Source: Polaromonas sp. (GTDB taxonomy: Bacteria; Pseudomonadota; Gammaproteobacteria; Burkholderiales; Burkholderiaceae_C). From it: a stretch of DNA of 64,000 bases. Within the stretch, counting starts at the first letter, position 1; each line of letters begins with the position of its first letter. The position numbers and the translations under genes are program-made. The notes under the pieces were generated by a model. It saw only the letters and a list, made by a program, of their open reading frames with translations, made no database searches and was not told the origin of the DNA. Positions 56,303-64,000 of the stretch are shown piece after piece. The DNA is taken from the NCBI RefSeq assembly GCF_010365105.1, contig NZ_JAAFGZ010000003.1:62001-126000 (forward strand). The letters run 5' to 3'.

Positions 56303-57091
56303 TTAGAACAAGCCACGACTCGCCGCAAAGCTCACCGCTTGCGCGCGTGTGCGGACATTGAGTTTTCGGTAAATATTCTTGATGTGCGTGTTGACAGTCT
56401 GGGCACTGATAACCAGACGGGAGCCAATTTCAGTGCTTGTGTAGCCTGAAGCAACCAGTTTAAGAACCTGCTTTTCACGCTCCGACAGCTTTTCCTTGTT
56501 TTTGCTTTCCTGCAGAGCTTGCGTCTGGGTCTGGGGCTGTTCAAACTTGTTGAGCAATCGACGTGCGAGATTGGGAGTGATCGACGCGCCACCATTGACG
56601 ACCTGGAGAACAGCTTGCGGAAAATTACCAAACCAGGAATTTTTGACCAGGTAACCGGTGGCACCCAGTTCAAAGGCATGCAAGGCATGCTGCTCGTCTT
56701 CCATTGCCGAGATAACAATGGCCTCCGCCATGGGACGAACGGTCTTCATGTACTCGATCAGCGCAAAACCGGTACCGTCTCCCAAGTTGAGATCGACCAG
56801 CATCACATCAAACTCATTTTGGCTGATCAGGCGACGGCCTTCCTTGACACTGCTTCCCTGACCCAGCAGATTGATGCGCAGGTCGGCCAACAATTCATGT
56901 GCAATGACGCGGCTCATGTGTGGATCGTCATCAATCAACAGCACACGAACAGGTTGTTCCGCCTGGCCTGTCAAAAATCCAGGCCACATCGACGGCAAGC
57001 CGCTGTGCGGCGCCAAATTGTGACTAGACGACATGGCTGTGTTTTTTATCAGAAAGTCTGAAGCGACTTGTGATTCGTTACGAATTTCCAT
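56303..57091 (-). CDS. NarL/FixJ-family response regulator, orphan
   Basis: 262 aa. Residues 1-45 are an unusual N-terminal extension; the receiver domain starts near RVLLIDDDPH with phosphoacceptor Asp about residue 100 (DVMLVDLNLGDG) and the Lys in GYLVKNSW. A LuxR-type HTH follows (LSEREKQVLKLVASGYTSTEIGSRLVISAQTVNTHIKNIY). No sensor kinase is adjacent; the IS630 remnant lies on one side and an AT-rich stretch on the other. Target genes unknown. Start could also be a later ATG (MSSSHNLAPH) because the extension is unconserved-looking. Confidence 0.87.
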   Translation of the reverse strand: MEIRNESQVASDFLIKNTAMSSSHNLAPHSGLPSMWPGFLTGQAEQPVRVLLIDDDPHMSRVIAHELLADLRINLLGQGSSVKEGRRLISQNEFDVMLVDLNLGDGTGFALIEYMKTVRPMAEAIVISAMEDEQHALHAFELGATGYLVKNSWFGNFPQAVLQVVNGGASITPNLARRLLNKFEQPQTQTQALQESKNKEKLSEREKQVLKLVASGYTSTEIGSRLVISAQTVNTHIKNIYRKLNVRTRAQAVSFAASRGLF

Positions 57092-57448
57092 GGTTTTTCC
57101 CTTGCCTTTCGCTTCCAGACTATTTTTTTAAGCATGAGACATTCGGTTGTCAGCTTACTGACTTTTACGGATGTTTATCTGGAAATTTGTTACTTATTTA
57201 CTCCTCATGCTTACACCGTAGAGCCTATTGATACGCAAAACCAAGGAAAAATCTATCGGTCATGGGCCTTATTTACTTTTAGTAACGTGAATTTCTCACG
57301 GATACTCATCTTTTCAATCTTGGAAAACATGTTGAAGGTCAGTCTTTATGTTCAGTCAAGAGCAATGGCTGAGCTTTCCATAACTTTTGAATTACAAAAA
57401 ACTATGTAACCGACAAAAGTGCCCGTGGATGGCATGGACAAATGCCTG
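57092..57448. other. AT-rich intergenic region
   Basis: About 350 bp of clearly lower GC than the flanks. A 91-codon plus-strand frame (57134-57409) is present but has no SD or recognisable motif, so it is not called. It presumably holds the regulator promoter; nothing else is seen. Confidence 0.5.
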
Positions 57449-58354
57449 TTAGCCAGCCCTTAGCGCCGCCTTCAGATCACGCCCAATCTCGGGCCGCTCC
57501 GCAAACGGATCGGTCGGATGGGTCTGCTGCACGATGCATTCCATGCGGTTTTTCACATTTCCCAGCGCCTTGGGATGGCTGAAGATGTAGAACTGGTCAG
57601 CCGCCATGGCGTCGAACACTTTTTGCGCGACCTCCGCCGCCGTCACCTTGCCGGAACCCACGGCCTTGTCGGTCATGGCCTGTCCAATCAGCTGGCTTCG
57701 CGTCGGTTTTTCAGCCTCCACGCCAGCGGGACGGTTGCGGTGACTCTGGCTGATGCCGGTGGGCACGAAATACGGACACAGCACGCTGGCGCCGATCTGG
57801 TCGCTGACCAGCCGCAAGTCCTGGTAAAGCGTTTCGCTCAGGGAGACCACAGCATGTTTGCTGACGTTGTAGACACCCATATTGGGGGGATTGAGCAGCC
57901 CGGCCATGCTGGCGGTATTGACGATATGTCCCTGCCATGACGGGTCTTTGGCGGCAGCGGCCAGCATCATGGGTGTGAACAGCCGAACGCCGTGAATGAC
58001 GCCCCACAGATTGACGCCCAAAACCCATTCCCAGTCCTTGACCGTGGTTTCCCAGACCAGTCCGCCCGATCCGACGCCGGCGTTGTTGAAGACAAAATGC
58101 GGCGCGCCAAATCGCTCGAACACCGCCTGGCTCATGGCTTCCATCTGCTGTGCATTGGCTACGTCGAGCCTGAAGGAAAGCACCTCTGCGCCCGCCGACG
58201 TCATCTCGGCACTGGCCTGGTCCAGCGCGTCCTGCTGCACATCGACCAGCACCAGGTTCATGCCCAGTTTTGCGCCAATGCGCGCACATTCGAGGCCAAA
58301 GCCCGAACCGGCGCCGGTCAGCACGGCGGTCTTGCCCCTGAAATTCGTGATCAT
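57449..58354 (-). CDS. SDR-family NAD(P)-dependent oxidoreductase
   Basis: 301-aa classical short-chain dehydrogenase. Cofactor motif AVLTGAGSGFGLECARIG, NNAGVG, and catalytic Ser/Tyr/Lys in NTASMAGLLNPPNMGVYNVSKHAVV. A C-terminal extension (about residues 255-301) includes a Cys. SD AAGGAG lies seven bases before the ATG at 58354. First of the catabolic cluster reading leftward after the GNAT, GST and acyl-CoA dehydrogenase genes, so possibly co-transcribed. Substrate not evident; related proteins act on alcohols or hydroxyacyl compounds. Confidence 0.85.
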   Translation of the reverse strand: MITNFRGKTAVLTGAGSGFGLECARIGAKLGMNLVLVDVQQDALDQASAEMTSAGAEVLSFRLDVANAQQMEAMSQAVFERFGAPHFVFNNAGVGSGGLVWETTVKDWEWVLGVNLWGVIHGVRLFTPMMLAAAAKDPSWQGHIVNTASMAGLLNPPNMGVYNVSKHAVVSLSETLYQDLRLVSDQIGASVLCPYFVPTGISQSHRNRPAGVEAEKPTRSQLIGQAMTDKAVGSGKVTAAEVAQKVFDAMAADQFYIFSHPKALGNVKNRMECIVQQTHPTDPFAERPEIGRDLKAALRAG

Positions 58355-58371
58355 CTGTAACTCCTTGAAAA

Positions 58372-58824
58372 TTAAATGCTGCGCAACATTTCGATATGGG
58401 CAATGCCGTCTTCGAAGTAAACCGGCCCGGCCTTGTGAAAGCCATGCTGTCGATAAAAACCCTCCAGATGGGCCTGCGCGCCTATCCTGATCACTTGCGC
58501 GCCCCACGCCTGCAACAGGCAGTCCACGGCGTGGCGCATCAGGGCATGCCCTGCCCCGGTGCCCCGCACAGCAGCCCCGGTCGCCACGCGGCCAATGCTG
58601 GCTTCGGCAAACTTGCGGCCCGCGTCAAAACAACGGGCATAGGCCACCAGTCTGCCTTGCAAGCTGCCCAGCAAATGGATCGCCTGCGCGTCGGCACCGT
58701 CCATGTCCTGAAAAATGCAGGCTTGCTCGACCACAAAAACTTCACTGCGAAACTGAAGCACGGCATAAAGCTGGGCAGCGCTCAGCTGATCGAACGCCAG
58801 ACAACGCCATTCAATGCCGTTCAT
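58372..58824 (-). CDS. GNAT acetyltransferase, ElaA-like
   Basis: 150 aa. The N-terminal FRSEVFVVEQACIFQDMDGAD is the ElaA signature and SIGRVATGAAVRGTGAGHALMRHAV the acetyl-CoA-binding motif. It overlaps the GST gene by four bases and lies 17 bp before the SDR. Substrate unknown. Confidence 0.86.
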   Translation of the reverse strand: MNGIEWRCLAFDQLSAAQLYAVLQFRSEVFVVEQACIFQDMDGADAQAIHLLGSLQGRLVAYARCFDAGRKFAEASIGRVATGAAVRGTGAGHALMRHAVDCLLQAWGAQVIRIGAQAHLEGFYRQHGFHKAGPVYFEDGIAHIEMLRSI

Positions 58825-59768
58825 GCCGACTCGGCGGCCTTGAGCAAATAGCCGACGCGCGGGAAATGCACATGCACCAGACCGGCCTGTTCGTCGGTGC
58901 GGCGCAGCGTGTAATGCATCCGGGTGGCGGCCACCAGTTCGCCCTGCGTCGGCTCCTGGCCGAAGGTCTCGGCACAGACCTGCACCGCGCTGCCCAGTGC
59001 AAGTCCATGCTCATTGAGAAAAACATCGTCGTGCAGGGCAGAAGGTGTGGACGCGGCGGCAACCGCGATGGCTTCCTGCGCACTGGATTTTTCCATGGCA
59101 CCATGGCCAATCGCGGCCATGCGGTCCATCCATTCCGGCACCGCCGGCGTGGCATCGAGCAGTCCGGCGAGTACCGAGGTGCGCACCCTTGTGAACCACA
59201 GCGGGTGGTACATCGCGAAGTCGGTGATGCACGGCATGTCGCCCAGCAGGAAAGGCCGGTCGTCGAGCATGTCGGACAGGCGGCGCAAATACGACCGGTA
59301 TGCCGCGGCAGCATCCTGCGGGCGCTGGCGGGCCATGCCGCCGCTCATCGCCTTGCGGTCCTGGGCAAACGCCTGGGCTGATTCAGGTGGTGCGTGCTCG
59401 AACAGCTGGGCGAATCCCCTGGGCTGCAGGTTGTACGCCATCGAAGTCCAGAACAGCGTGGTGTCGGCCCATTGCGCCAGGGTGCGCGCCATGCCCTTGC
59501 TGGGCTCGGGGTACAGCGGGGGCAGCGGCGCGATATGCTCCAGCACGTCGGCAATCAACGCCGTGTCGCAGTAGATGTCGGCGCCAATCTGCAGCACCGG
59601 CGCCCGGCGATAGCCACCGGTCAGGGCGATCAGGTCGGGCTTGGGGCTCACCATCGGGATGACCACCGACTTCCAGGGAATATTCTTGTAGCCCAGCATC
59701 AGCCGGACTTTTTCGGAAAAGGGCGAGGACGGGTAGTGGTGAAGGATCAAGGTCGGCGGCGTGGTCAT
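58821..59768 (-). CDS. Glutathione S-transferase family protein
   Basis: 315 aa. N-terminal thioredoxin-like domain LILHHYPSSPFSEKVRLMLGYKNIPWKSV with GSH-site-like SSPFSEK, then a helical C-terminal domain (FLLGDMPCITDFAMYHPLWF); an extra C-terminal part of about 85 residues is seen, longer than a common GST. SD AGGAGTACTGC precedes the ATG. Downstream of the acyl-CoA dehydrogenase gene; role unknown. Confidence 0.84.
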   Translation of the reverse strand: MTTPPTLILHHYPSSPFSEKVRLMLGYKNIPWKSVVIPMVSPKPDLIALTGGYRRAPVLQIGADIYCDTALIADVLEHIAPLPPLYPEPSKGMARTLAQWADTTLFWTSMAYNLQPRGFAQLFEHAPPESAQAFAQDRKAMSGGMARQRPQDAAAAYRSYLRRLSDMLDDRPFLLGDMPCITDFAMYHPLWFTRVRTSVLAGLLDATPAVPEWMDRMAAIGHGAMEKSSAQEAIAVAAASTPSALHDDVFLNEHGLALGSAVQVCAETFGQEPTQGELVAATRMHYTLRRTDEQAGLVHVHFPRVGYLLKAAESA

Positions 59769-59803
59769 GCAGTACTCCTGAAAAATTGGGATTATTGGAC
59801 GAC

Positions 59804-61513
59804 TCAAACTTGTCGGGGCATGGCCCGGTCGATGATGCTGTCGAAATCGGTGCCTGAAGCCAGCGTGCCGAAGGTCTGGCCCCAATGGCCGGCCAGGCGC
59901 GAGTCGCAAAAGGCGTCTGCCACCGCAGCCGGGGCGCTGCGCCACAGCAGCGCGGCCTGCAAGGCCAGCGCCACATCCTGCGCGAGGCGCCTGGCCTGCC
60001 ATTCGGACGCCAGGTCTTCAAGACGCGCGGGCAAGGCGGCGGCCAGCCGGTCAAGCGCCGGATGCGCGCCTTTGGCGACCAGCAATTCCTGCACCAGCGC
60101 GGCCACGGCGTCCGGCTTGCGCAGGGCGCGCAGCAGGTCCAGCGCCATGATGTTGCCCGCGCCTTCCCAGATCGAATTGACCGGCATTTCGCGGTAGATG
60201 CGCGCCATGACGCCTTCGCCGCCCTCCTCCACGTAACCGTTGCCGCCCAGGCATTCCATGGCTTCCTGCGCAAACTGGCTGCCGCGCTTGCAGATCCAGA
60301 ACTTGGCCACCGGCGTCAGCAGGCGCGACAAGGCTTGCTCGTGCGCGCTGTCTTGATGATCAAAACACCTTGCAAGCCTGATGGAAAGAGCGCAGGCAGC
60401 TTCACTTTCAATCGCAAGGTCGGCCAGCACGTTGCGCATCAGCGGCTGCTGAATCAGCGGCTTGCCAAAAGCGGTGCGCTGGGTCGTGTGGTTCAGCGCC
60501 AGGCTGAGTGCCTGCCGCATCAGCCCGCTGGTGCCCAGCGCGCAGTCGAGCCGCGTCATGGTGCCCATGGCGAGGATTTGCGGCACGCCCCGGCCTTCCT
60601 CGCCGACCAGCCAGGCGCTGGCAGCGCTGAACTCGACCTCGGCGCTGGCATTGGCCTTGTTGCCGAGCTTGTCCTTCAGGCGCTGGATCTGGATGGCATT
60701 GCGCGTGCCGTCGGGCAGCACGCGCGGCAAAAACAGGCACGACAGACCGGCCGGCGCCTGCGCCAGGATCAGGAAGGCGTCGCACATCGGCGCCGAGAAG
60801 AACCATTTGTGGCCGGTCACGGCAAAACGCTGGCCCCAGGCATCGCTGCCGTCAGGCGCGGCCTGCGTGGTGTTGGCGCGAACGTCCGAGCCGCCCTGCT
60901 TTTCCGTCATGCCCATGCCCATGGTGACGCCCGGCTTGTCGCGCCAAAGCTTGAGCGCCGGGTCGTAGTGGCGACTGGTGAGTTTGGGCGCCCAGTCGGC
61001 GTAGATCGCTGCATTGCTGCGCAGCGCCGGCGTGACGGCATAGGTCATGGACACCGGACACAGGCTGGACGGCTCCAGTTCAGTGAACAGCATGAAGCCT
61101 GCGGCGCGTTCGACATGCGGGCTGCGCCCACCCCGGCCCTTCCCCAGAGGGGGAGGGAGTAAGTCAAGCGGTTCCTGCGCAGGAGCGTCGCCTTTTTCAG
61201 CCCACGGCGCGCCATGCAGCCCCGCACCCACCGATGCTGCCATCAGCGCGTGGTAGCTCGGGTGAAATTCGACTTCATCGAGGCGCCGGCCGAAACGGTC
61301 ATGGGTGTGCAATTCGGGCAAATGCACATTGGCCAGCCGCGCATGTGCCTGCATCCCGGCCGTTCCCAGCCGGGCGCCGAGTTGCATCAGTCCGGTTGTA
61401 TCCAGCCCCGGCGCGTTGAACTTCAACGCATCGCGCAAGGGCCGGTTGCCCTCGAACAGGTTGTAGTTGACCAGCGGCTCGGGCTGGTTGAAGACTTCAT
61501 GGGTTCTGTCCAT
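59804..61513 (-). CDS. Acyl-CoA dehydrogenase family protein, AidB-like
   Basis: 569 aa. FAD-dependent dehydrogenase fold with the AidB/isovaleryl-CoA-type blocks GVTMGMGMTEKQGGSDVR, SAPMCDAFLILAQAPAGLSC, MGTMTRLDCALGTSGLMRQAL and AMECLGGNGYVEEG. The N-terminus HEVFNQPEPLVNYNLFEGN is AidB-like, so it may act in alkylation response rather than beta-oxidation. SD GGAGG precedes the ATG at 61513. A repeat translated in frame at about residues 117-130 (PLDLLPPPLGKGRG) interrupts the N-terminal domain. Confidence 0.87.
   Translation of the reverse strand: MDRTHEVFNQPEPLVNYNLFEGNRPLRDALKFNAPGLDTTGLMQLGARLGTAGMQAHARLANVHLPELHTHDRFGRRLDEVEFHPSYHALMAASVGAGLHGAPWAEKGDAPAQEPLDLLPPPLGKGRGGRSPHVERAAGFMLFTELEPSSLCPVSMTYAVTPALRSNAAIYADWAPKLTSRHYDPALKLWRDKPGVTMGMGMTEKQGGSDVRANTTQAAPDGSDAWGQRFAVTGHKWFFSAPMCDAFLILAQAPAGLSCLFLPRVLPDGTRNAIQIQRLKDKLGNKANASAEVEFSAASAWLVGEEGRGVPQILAMGTMTRLDCALGTSGLMRQALSLALNHTTQRTAFGKPLIQQPLMRNVLADLAIESEAACALSIRLARCFDHQDSAHEQALSRLLTPVAKFWICKRGSQFAQEAMECLGGNGYVEEGGEGVMARIYREMPVNSIWEGAGNIMALDLLRALRKPDAVAALVQELLVAKGAHPALDRLAAALPARLEDLASEWQARRLAQDVALALQAALLWRSAPAAVADAFCDSRLAGHWGQTFGTLASGTDFDSIIDRAMPRQV
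61125..61165. repeat. CCACCCCGGCCC..GGGGGAGGGAG repeat inside the acyl-CoA dehydrogenase gene
   Basis: Plus strand CCACCCCGGCCCTTCCCCAG, then AGGGGGAGGGAGTAAG. It belongs to the same broad class as the repeat at 4025 (C-rich arm facing a GGGAGGGAG arm). It is read through in frame in the dehydrogenase. Confidence 0.6.
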
Positions 61514-61538
61514 GGCGGCCTCCTGGCTTGCAAACAAG

Positions 61539-62555
61539 CTAGTTCAGCTTGACCAGTTGCTTGCCGAAGTTCTTGCCCTTCAGCAGGCCTAGAAAGGCTT
61601 CAGGCGCAGCTTCCAGTCCTTCGGCAATCGACTCGCGGGGATGCAGCTTGCCGGTGGCGACCAGCGTGGCGAGTTCCTTCAGCGCTTCCGGCCAGATCTC
61701 CATGTGCTCGCTGACGATGAAGCCCTGCACCTTGAGGCGATTCGTCAGGATCAGCGCCGGGTAAGTCAGCGGCAGCGGCTTGCCGTCATAGCCGGCAATC
61801 ATGCCGCACACGGCAATGCGGCCAAAGGCATTCATGCGCAGCAGCACGGCATCGAGCACCATGCCGCCGACGTTTTCAAAGTAGCCGTCGATGCCGTCGG
61901 GACACGCTTCTTTCAGCGCCCTGGACAGCGATGCCGCGTCCTGGTGCAGCTTGTAGTCGATACAGGCGTTAAACCCGAGTTCCTCGACGGCGTAACGGCA
62001 TTTTTCCGGGCCACCGGCAATGCCGACGGTGCGGCAGCCGCGCGCCTTGGACAAGGCCGCAAACGCGCTGCCGACAGCACCGGTGCCGGCGCTGACCACC
62101 ATGGTTTCACCGGCCTTGGGCGCAATGACCTTGACCAGGCCATACCAGGCCGTGACGCCCGGCATGCCGACCGCGCCCAAATAATAGGACAGCGGCACAT
62201 GCGCGGTATCGACCTTGCGCAGCGCGCCGGGCTCGTCGGCGTTCACCACGCTGTAATGCTGCCAGCCGCCCATGCCGACCACCTTGTCGCCTGCCTGGAA
62301 CTTGGGCGAACGACTTTCCACCACTTCGCCGACGGTGCCGCCGCCCATCACTTCACCCAGCGGCTGCGGTGCGGTGTAGCTTTTGGAGTCATTCATGCGG
62401 CCGCGCATGTAGGGGTCAAGGCTGAGGAAATGGTGGCGTACCAGAACCTGGCCGTCCTGCAAGGCAGGGGTTTCAGTGCTGACCAGCTTGAAATTGCTGG
62501 CGCTGGCTTCACCGGCGGGCCGGTTGTCGAGCAGGAATTGTTGATTGGCGGGCAT
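61539..62555 (-). CDS. NADP-dependent oxidoreductase, CurA/MDR family
   Basis: 338 aa of the zinc-free medium-chain reductase family (CurA, prostaglandin reductase-like). NRPAGEASASNFKLVSTETP at the start, RGRMNDSKSYTAPQPLGEVM, the NADP motif VSAGTGAVGSAFAALSKARGCRTVGIAGG and YFENVGGMVLDAVLLRMNAFGRIAVCGMI. No zinc ligands are seen. Likely an enone or enoyl reductase. 25 bp before the acyl-CoA dehydrogenase gene in the same direction. Confidence 0.9.
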   Translation of the reverse strand: MPANQQFLLDNRPAGEASASNFKLVSTETPALQDGQVLVRHHFLSLDPYMRGRMNDSKSYTAPQPLGEVMGGGTVGEVVESRSPKFQAGDKVVGMGGWQHYSVVNADEPGALRKVDTAHVPLSYYLGAVGMPGVTAWYGLVKVIAPKAGETMVVSAGTGAVGSAFAALSKARGCRTVGIAGGPEKCRYAVEELGFNACIDYKLHQDAASLSRALKEACPDGIDGYFENVGGMVLDAVLLRMNAFGRIAVCGMIAGYDGKPLPLTYPALILTNRLKVQGFIVSEHMEIWPEALKELATLVATGKLHPRESIAEGLEAAPEAFLGLLKGKNFGKQLVKLN

Positions 62556-62597
62556 AAAAAATCTCCTTGGGTTGGCTTGTCGTTCTGAAATCAGAAT

Positions 62598-62640
62598 TTA
62601 CTATGAAATCAATAGCTGTCAGCGCAGGTACAGCATGCGA
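62598..62640 (+). repeat. Short palindromic repeat (family A) between the thioesterase and CurA-like genes
   Basis: TTACTATGAAATCAATAGCT followed by GTCAGCGCAGGTACAGCATG. Intergenic family-A copy. Confidence 0.6.
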
Positions 62641-62672
62641 AAAAGCATGATTTGACCTATAAAAACCGGTTT

Positions 62673-63122
62673 TCAATCGGTTGAAATCGGGCCACCGGGC
62701 GAACCGGACACCTGCGCATTCCCTGCAGTGCCGGCTTGGCGCCTGACGTATTTGAAGGTGCCGGTCGCGTGGGCGCACGCCTGGCCTTTGGCATCGTAAA
62801 TCGTGGCTTCGGTAAAAGCCAGCGACGCGGTGCGGTGCATCAGCCGGCCCTTCGCGATGAGCTGGCTGCCGTCGCCCGGCGCGGGCCGCATGAAGCTGGT
62901 TTTCATCTCGATGGTGACCACGCCCATGTCTTTTTGCACGCTGCGCGCGGCCACCGCCATGGCCACGTCGAGCAGCGTCATGCAGGCGCCGCCATGGGTG
63001 ACGGCAAAGGAATTGAGGTGTTCGGGCCGGGGCGTGTAGCCAAGCGTTGATTCGCCACCCTCGAACCGTTCGAGCGTGAAGCCCAGCAGCGTGACAAAAG
63101 GAATTTCTGCGCCGAAGTTCAT
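62673..63122 (-). CDS. PaaI-type hotdog-fold thioesterase
   Basis: 149 aa. Hotdog fold with the PaaI/YdiI signature FAVTHGGACMTLLDVAMAVAARS (catalytic Asp-type segment) and VVTIEMKTSFMRPAPG. Likely hydrolyses an acyl- or aryl-CoA. Separated by about 130 bp of repeat DNA from the SDR gene upstream. Confidence 0.86.
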   Translation of the reverse strand: MNFGAEIPFVTLLGFTLERFEGGESTLGYTPRPEHLNSFAVTHGGACMTLLDVAMAVAARSVQKDMGVVTIEMKTSFMRPAPGDGSQLIAKGRLMHRTASLAFTEATIYDAKGQACAHATGTFKYVRRQAGTAGNAQVSGSPGGPISTD

Positions 63123-63139
63123 GACCTGCCTAACAAAAT

Positions 63140-63250
63140 GGAAGCATCACCTTCAACCCCGCAGGGGCCGCGGAACCGGCTTTGCCGGGCCGCAGGCGCA
63201 GCGACCCCTTCGGGGGGCAGCGAACCACACGAAGTGGGGAGCGTGGGGGC
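63140..63250. repeat. GC-rich multi-hairpin intergenic repeat
   Basis: About 110 bp with nested short inverted repeats: CGGAACCGGCTTTGCCGGGC, then GACCCCTTCGGGGGGCAGCG, then CACACGAAGTGGGGAGCG. From memory this is a common intergenic repeat in Comamonadaceae. It fills the gap between the SDR stop and the thioesterase start. Confidence 0.65.
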
Positions 63251-63255
63251 CATTC

Positions 63256-64000
63256 CTAACCACCCGTGATGACCGACACGCCGCCATCGACCGCCAGCCA
63301 CTGGCCTGTGATGTGCTTGCCGGCATCCGACGCATACAGCACGCACAGACCCTTCAGGTCTTCGTCGTCGCCCAGACGGCCCAGCGGCGCATGGGCAGCT
63401 AGCTTTTCCTCGCCCATGGCCTTGAGCGTGCCCACCGTCATGCGGCTGGGGAAAAAGCCCGGGCAAATCGCATTCACGGTGATCTGGTTCACGCCCCATT
63501 CACAGGCCAGCGCGCGGGTGAAATTGATGACTGCGCCCTTGGACGTGTTGTAGGCAATGGTGGTCATGCCGCGCGGGTTGCCGCCCAGGCCGGCAATCGA
63601 CGCCACATTGATGATGCGGCCGCTCTTGCGCGGAATCATGCTGTGCTTGGCGATGTGCTGCGACAAGATGAAGTAGCCGCGCACGTTGAGGTTCATCACC
63701 TTGTCCCAGGCATCGACCGGATGGTCTTCGGCGGGAGCCCCCCAGGCGGCGCCGGCGTTGTTGACCAGAATGTCCACATGGCCGAAACGCTTGATGGTTT
63801 CATCGGCCAGAGCGCGGATGTCAGCCTCTTTGGAGCAGTCGGCGGCAATCCAGTCCACGTCGATGCCGGCGGCCTTCAGCACGGCGGCGGACTCCTCCAG
63901 GTCTTCGGCCTTGCGGGAACTGAGCATGACGCGGGCGCCTGCTTCACCAAGCGCCTGTGCCAGTTGCAGGCCCAGGCCACGCGAGCCGCCGGTAACAAGT
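63256..64000 (-). CDS. SDR-family oxidoreductase (5' end outside window)
   Basis: C-terminal 248 codons of a short-chain dehydrogenase; the frame enters at the right edge with the cofactor site LVTGGSRGLGLQLAQALG. Catalytic residues: NNAGAAWG, INVASIAGLGG and the YNTSKGAVINFTRALA Tyr/Lys pair; it ends ITGQWLAVDGGVSVITGG. Similar to gluconate 5-dehydrogenase or 3-oxoacyl-ACP reductase relatives. Same direction as the downstream thioesterase, acyl-CoA dehydrogenase and other genes. Confidence 0.88.
   Translation of the reverse strand, partial: LVTGGSRGLGLQLAQALGEAGARVMLSSRKAEDLEESAAVLKAAGIDVDWIAADCSKEADIRALADETIKRFGHVDILVNNAGAAWGAPAEDHPVDAWDKVMNLNVRGYFILSQHIAKHSMIPRKSGRIINVASIAGLGGNPRGMTTIAYNTSKGAVINFTRALACEWGVNQITVNAICPGFFPSRMTVGTLKAMGEEKLAAHAPLGRLGDDEDLKGLCVLYASDAGKHITGQWLAVDGGVSVITGG

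Noticed and set aside
57134..57409. 91-codon plus-strand frame in the AT-rich region
   Set aside because: No ribosome site and no motif; AT-rich random frame is more likely. Left as part of the intergenic entry.

Overview
The window looks like chromosomal DNA of a Comamonadaceae betaproteobacterium, most like Polaromonas and relatives. Support comes from GC-rich coding DNA, an ahpC/ahpF pair, a GntR/methylmalonyl-CoA mutase/pccBA cluster, an intracellular PHA depolymerase, a symporter of the VC_2705 type, and several short palindromic repeats that I associate from memory with this family. The genus is inference; no rRNA is present.

Layout. 27-9025 (minus): vitamin B12 acquisition and salvage operon, read from a cobalamin riboswitch through btuB, cobB, a signal-less BtuF-like gene, cobU, btuF, btuC, btuD, cobO and bluB. 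9072-10783 (plus): zapB-like gene, zapA, 6S RNA, then a TSUP-family permease. 10802-11969: RraA-like protein (minus) and a SWIB-domain protein with a histone-H1-like tail (plus). 12292-18152 (plus): dppBCDFA-type peptide ABC transporter. 18299-19153 (minus): DODA/YgiD-type dioxygenase. 19485-21943 (plus): PHA depolymerase and an orphan RnfB-like ferredoxin. 22246-23769 (minus): chemoreceptor with a C-terminal Cache domain.

23942-31257 (minus): propionyl-CoA to succinyl-CoA operon (B12-dependent mutase, MeaB, PccB, PccA, VOC epimerase), with a divergent GntR regulator at 31410. 32049-36900 (minus): prkA-yeaH-spoVR stress operon. 37122-38135 (minus): dusA. 38319-40679 (plus): M14-like lipoprotein and an unknown small protein. 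40812-43924 (minus): dnaB, then rplI, rpsR, priB, rpsF. 44003-47361 (minus): symporter, DUF4212 small subunit, TPR protein and a small membrane protein. 47480-50879: divergent ppsA and ppsR. 51155-53409 (plus): ahpC-ahpF with a candidate OxyR site. 53620-53695 (minus): tRNA-Asn. 53929-55158 (plus): serA, immediately followed by a decayed IS630-family element. 56303-57091 (minus): orphan NarL-type response regulator. 57449-64000 (minus): fatty-acid and aromatic-type catabolic genes (SDR, GNAT, GST, acyl-CoA dehydrogenase, CurA-like reductase, thioesterase, second SDR cut by the window edge).

Functional links. The B12 operon supplies the cofactor of the methylmalonyl-CoA mutase about 20 kb away. 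ppsR controls ppsA. ahpF reduces AhpC. The most unusual items are a chemoreceptor with a cytosolic C-terminal Cache domain, a family of short palindromes that run into or through at least four reading frames, an M14 peptidase-like lipoprotein missing a zinc ligand, a symporter with a large cytoplasmic-type insertion next to TPR and membrane genes, and a signal-less BtuF paralogue inside a B12 operon. I found no CRISPR array, prophage or recognisable defence island.
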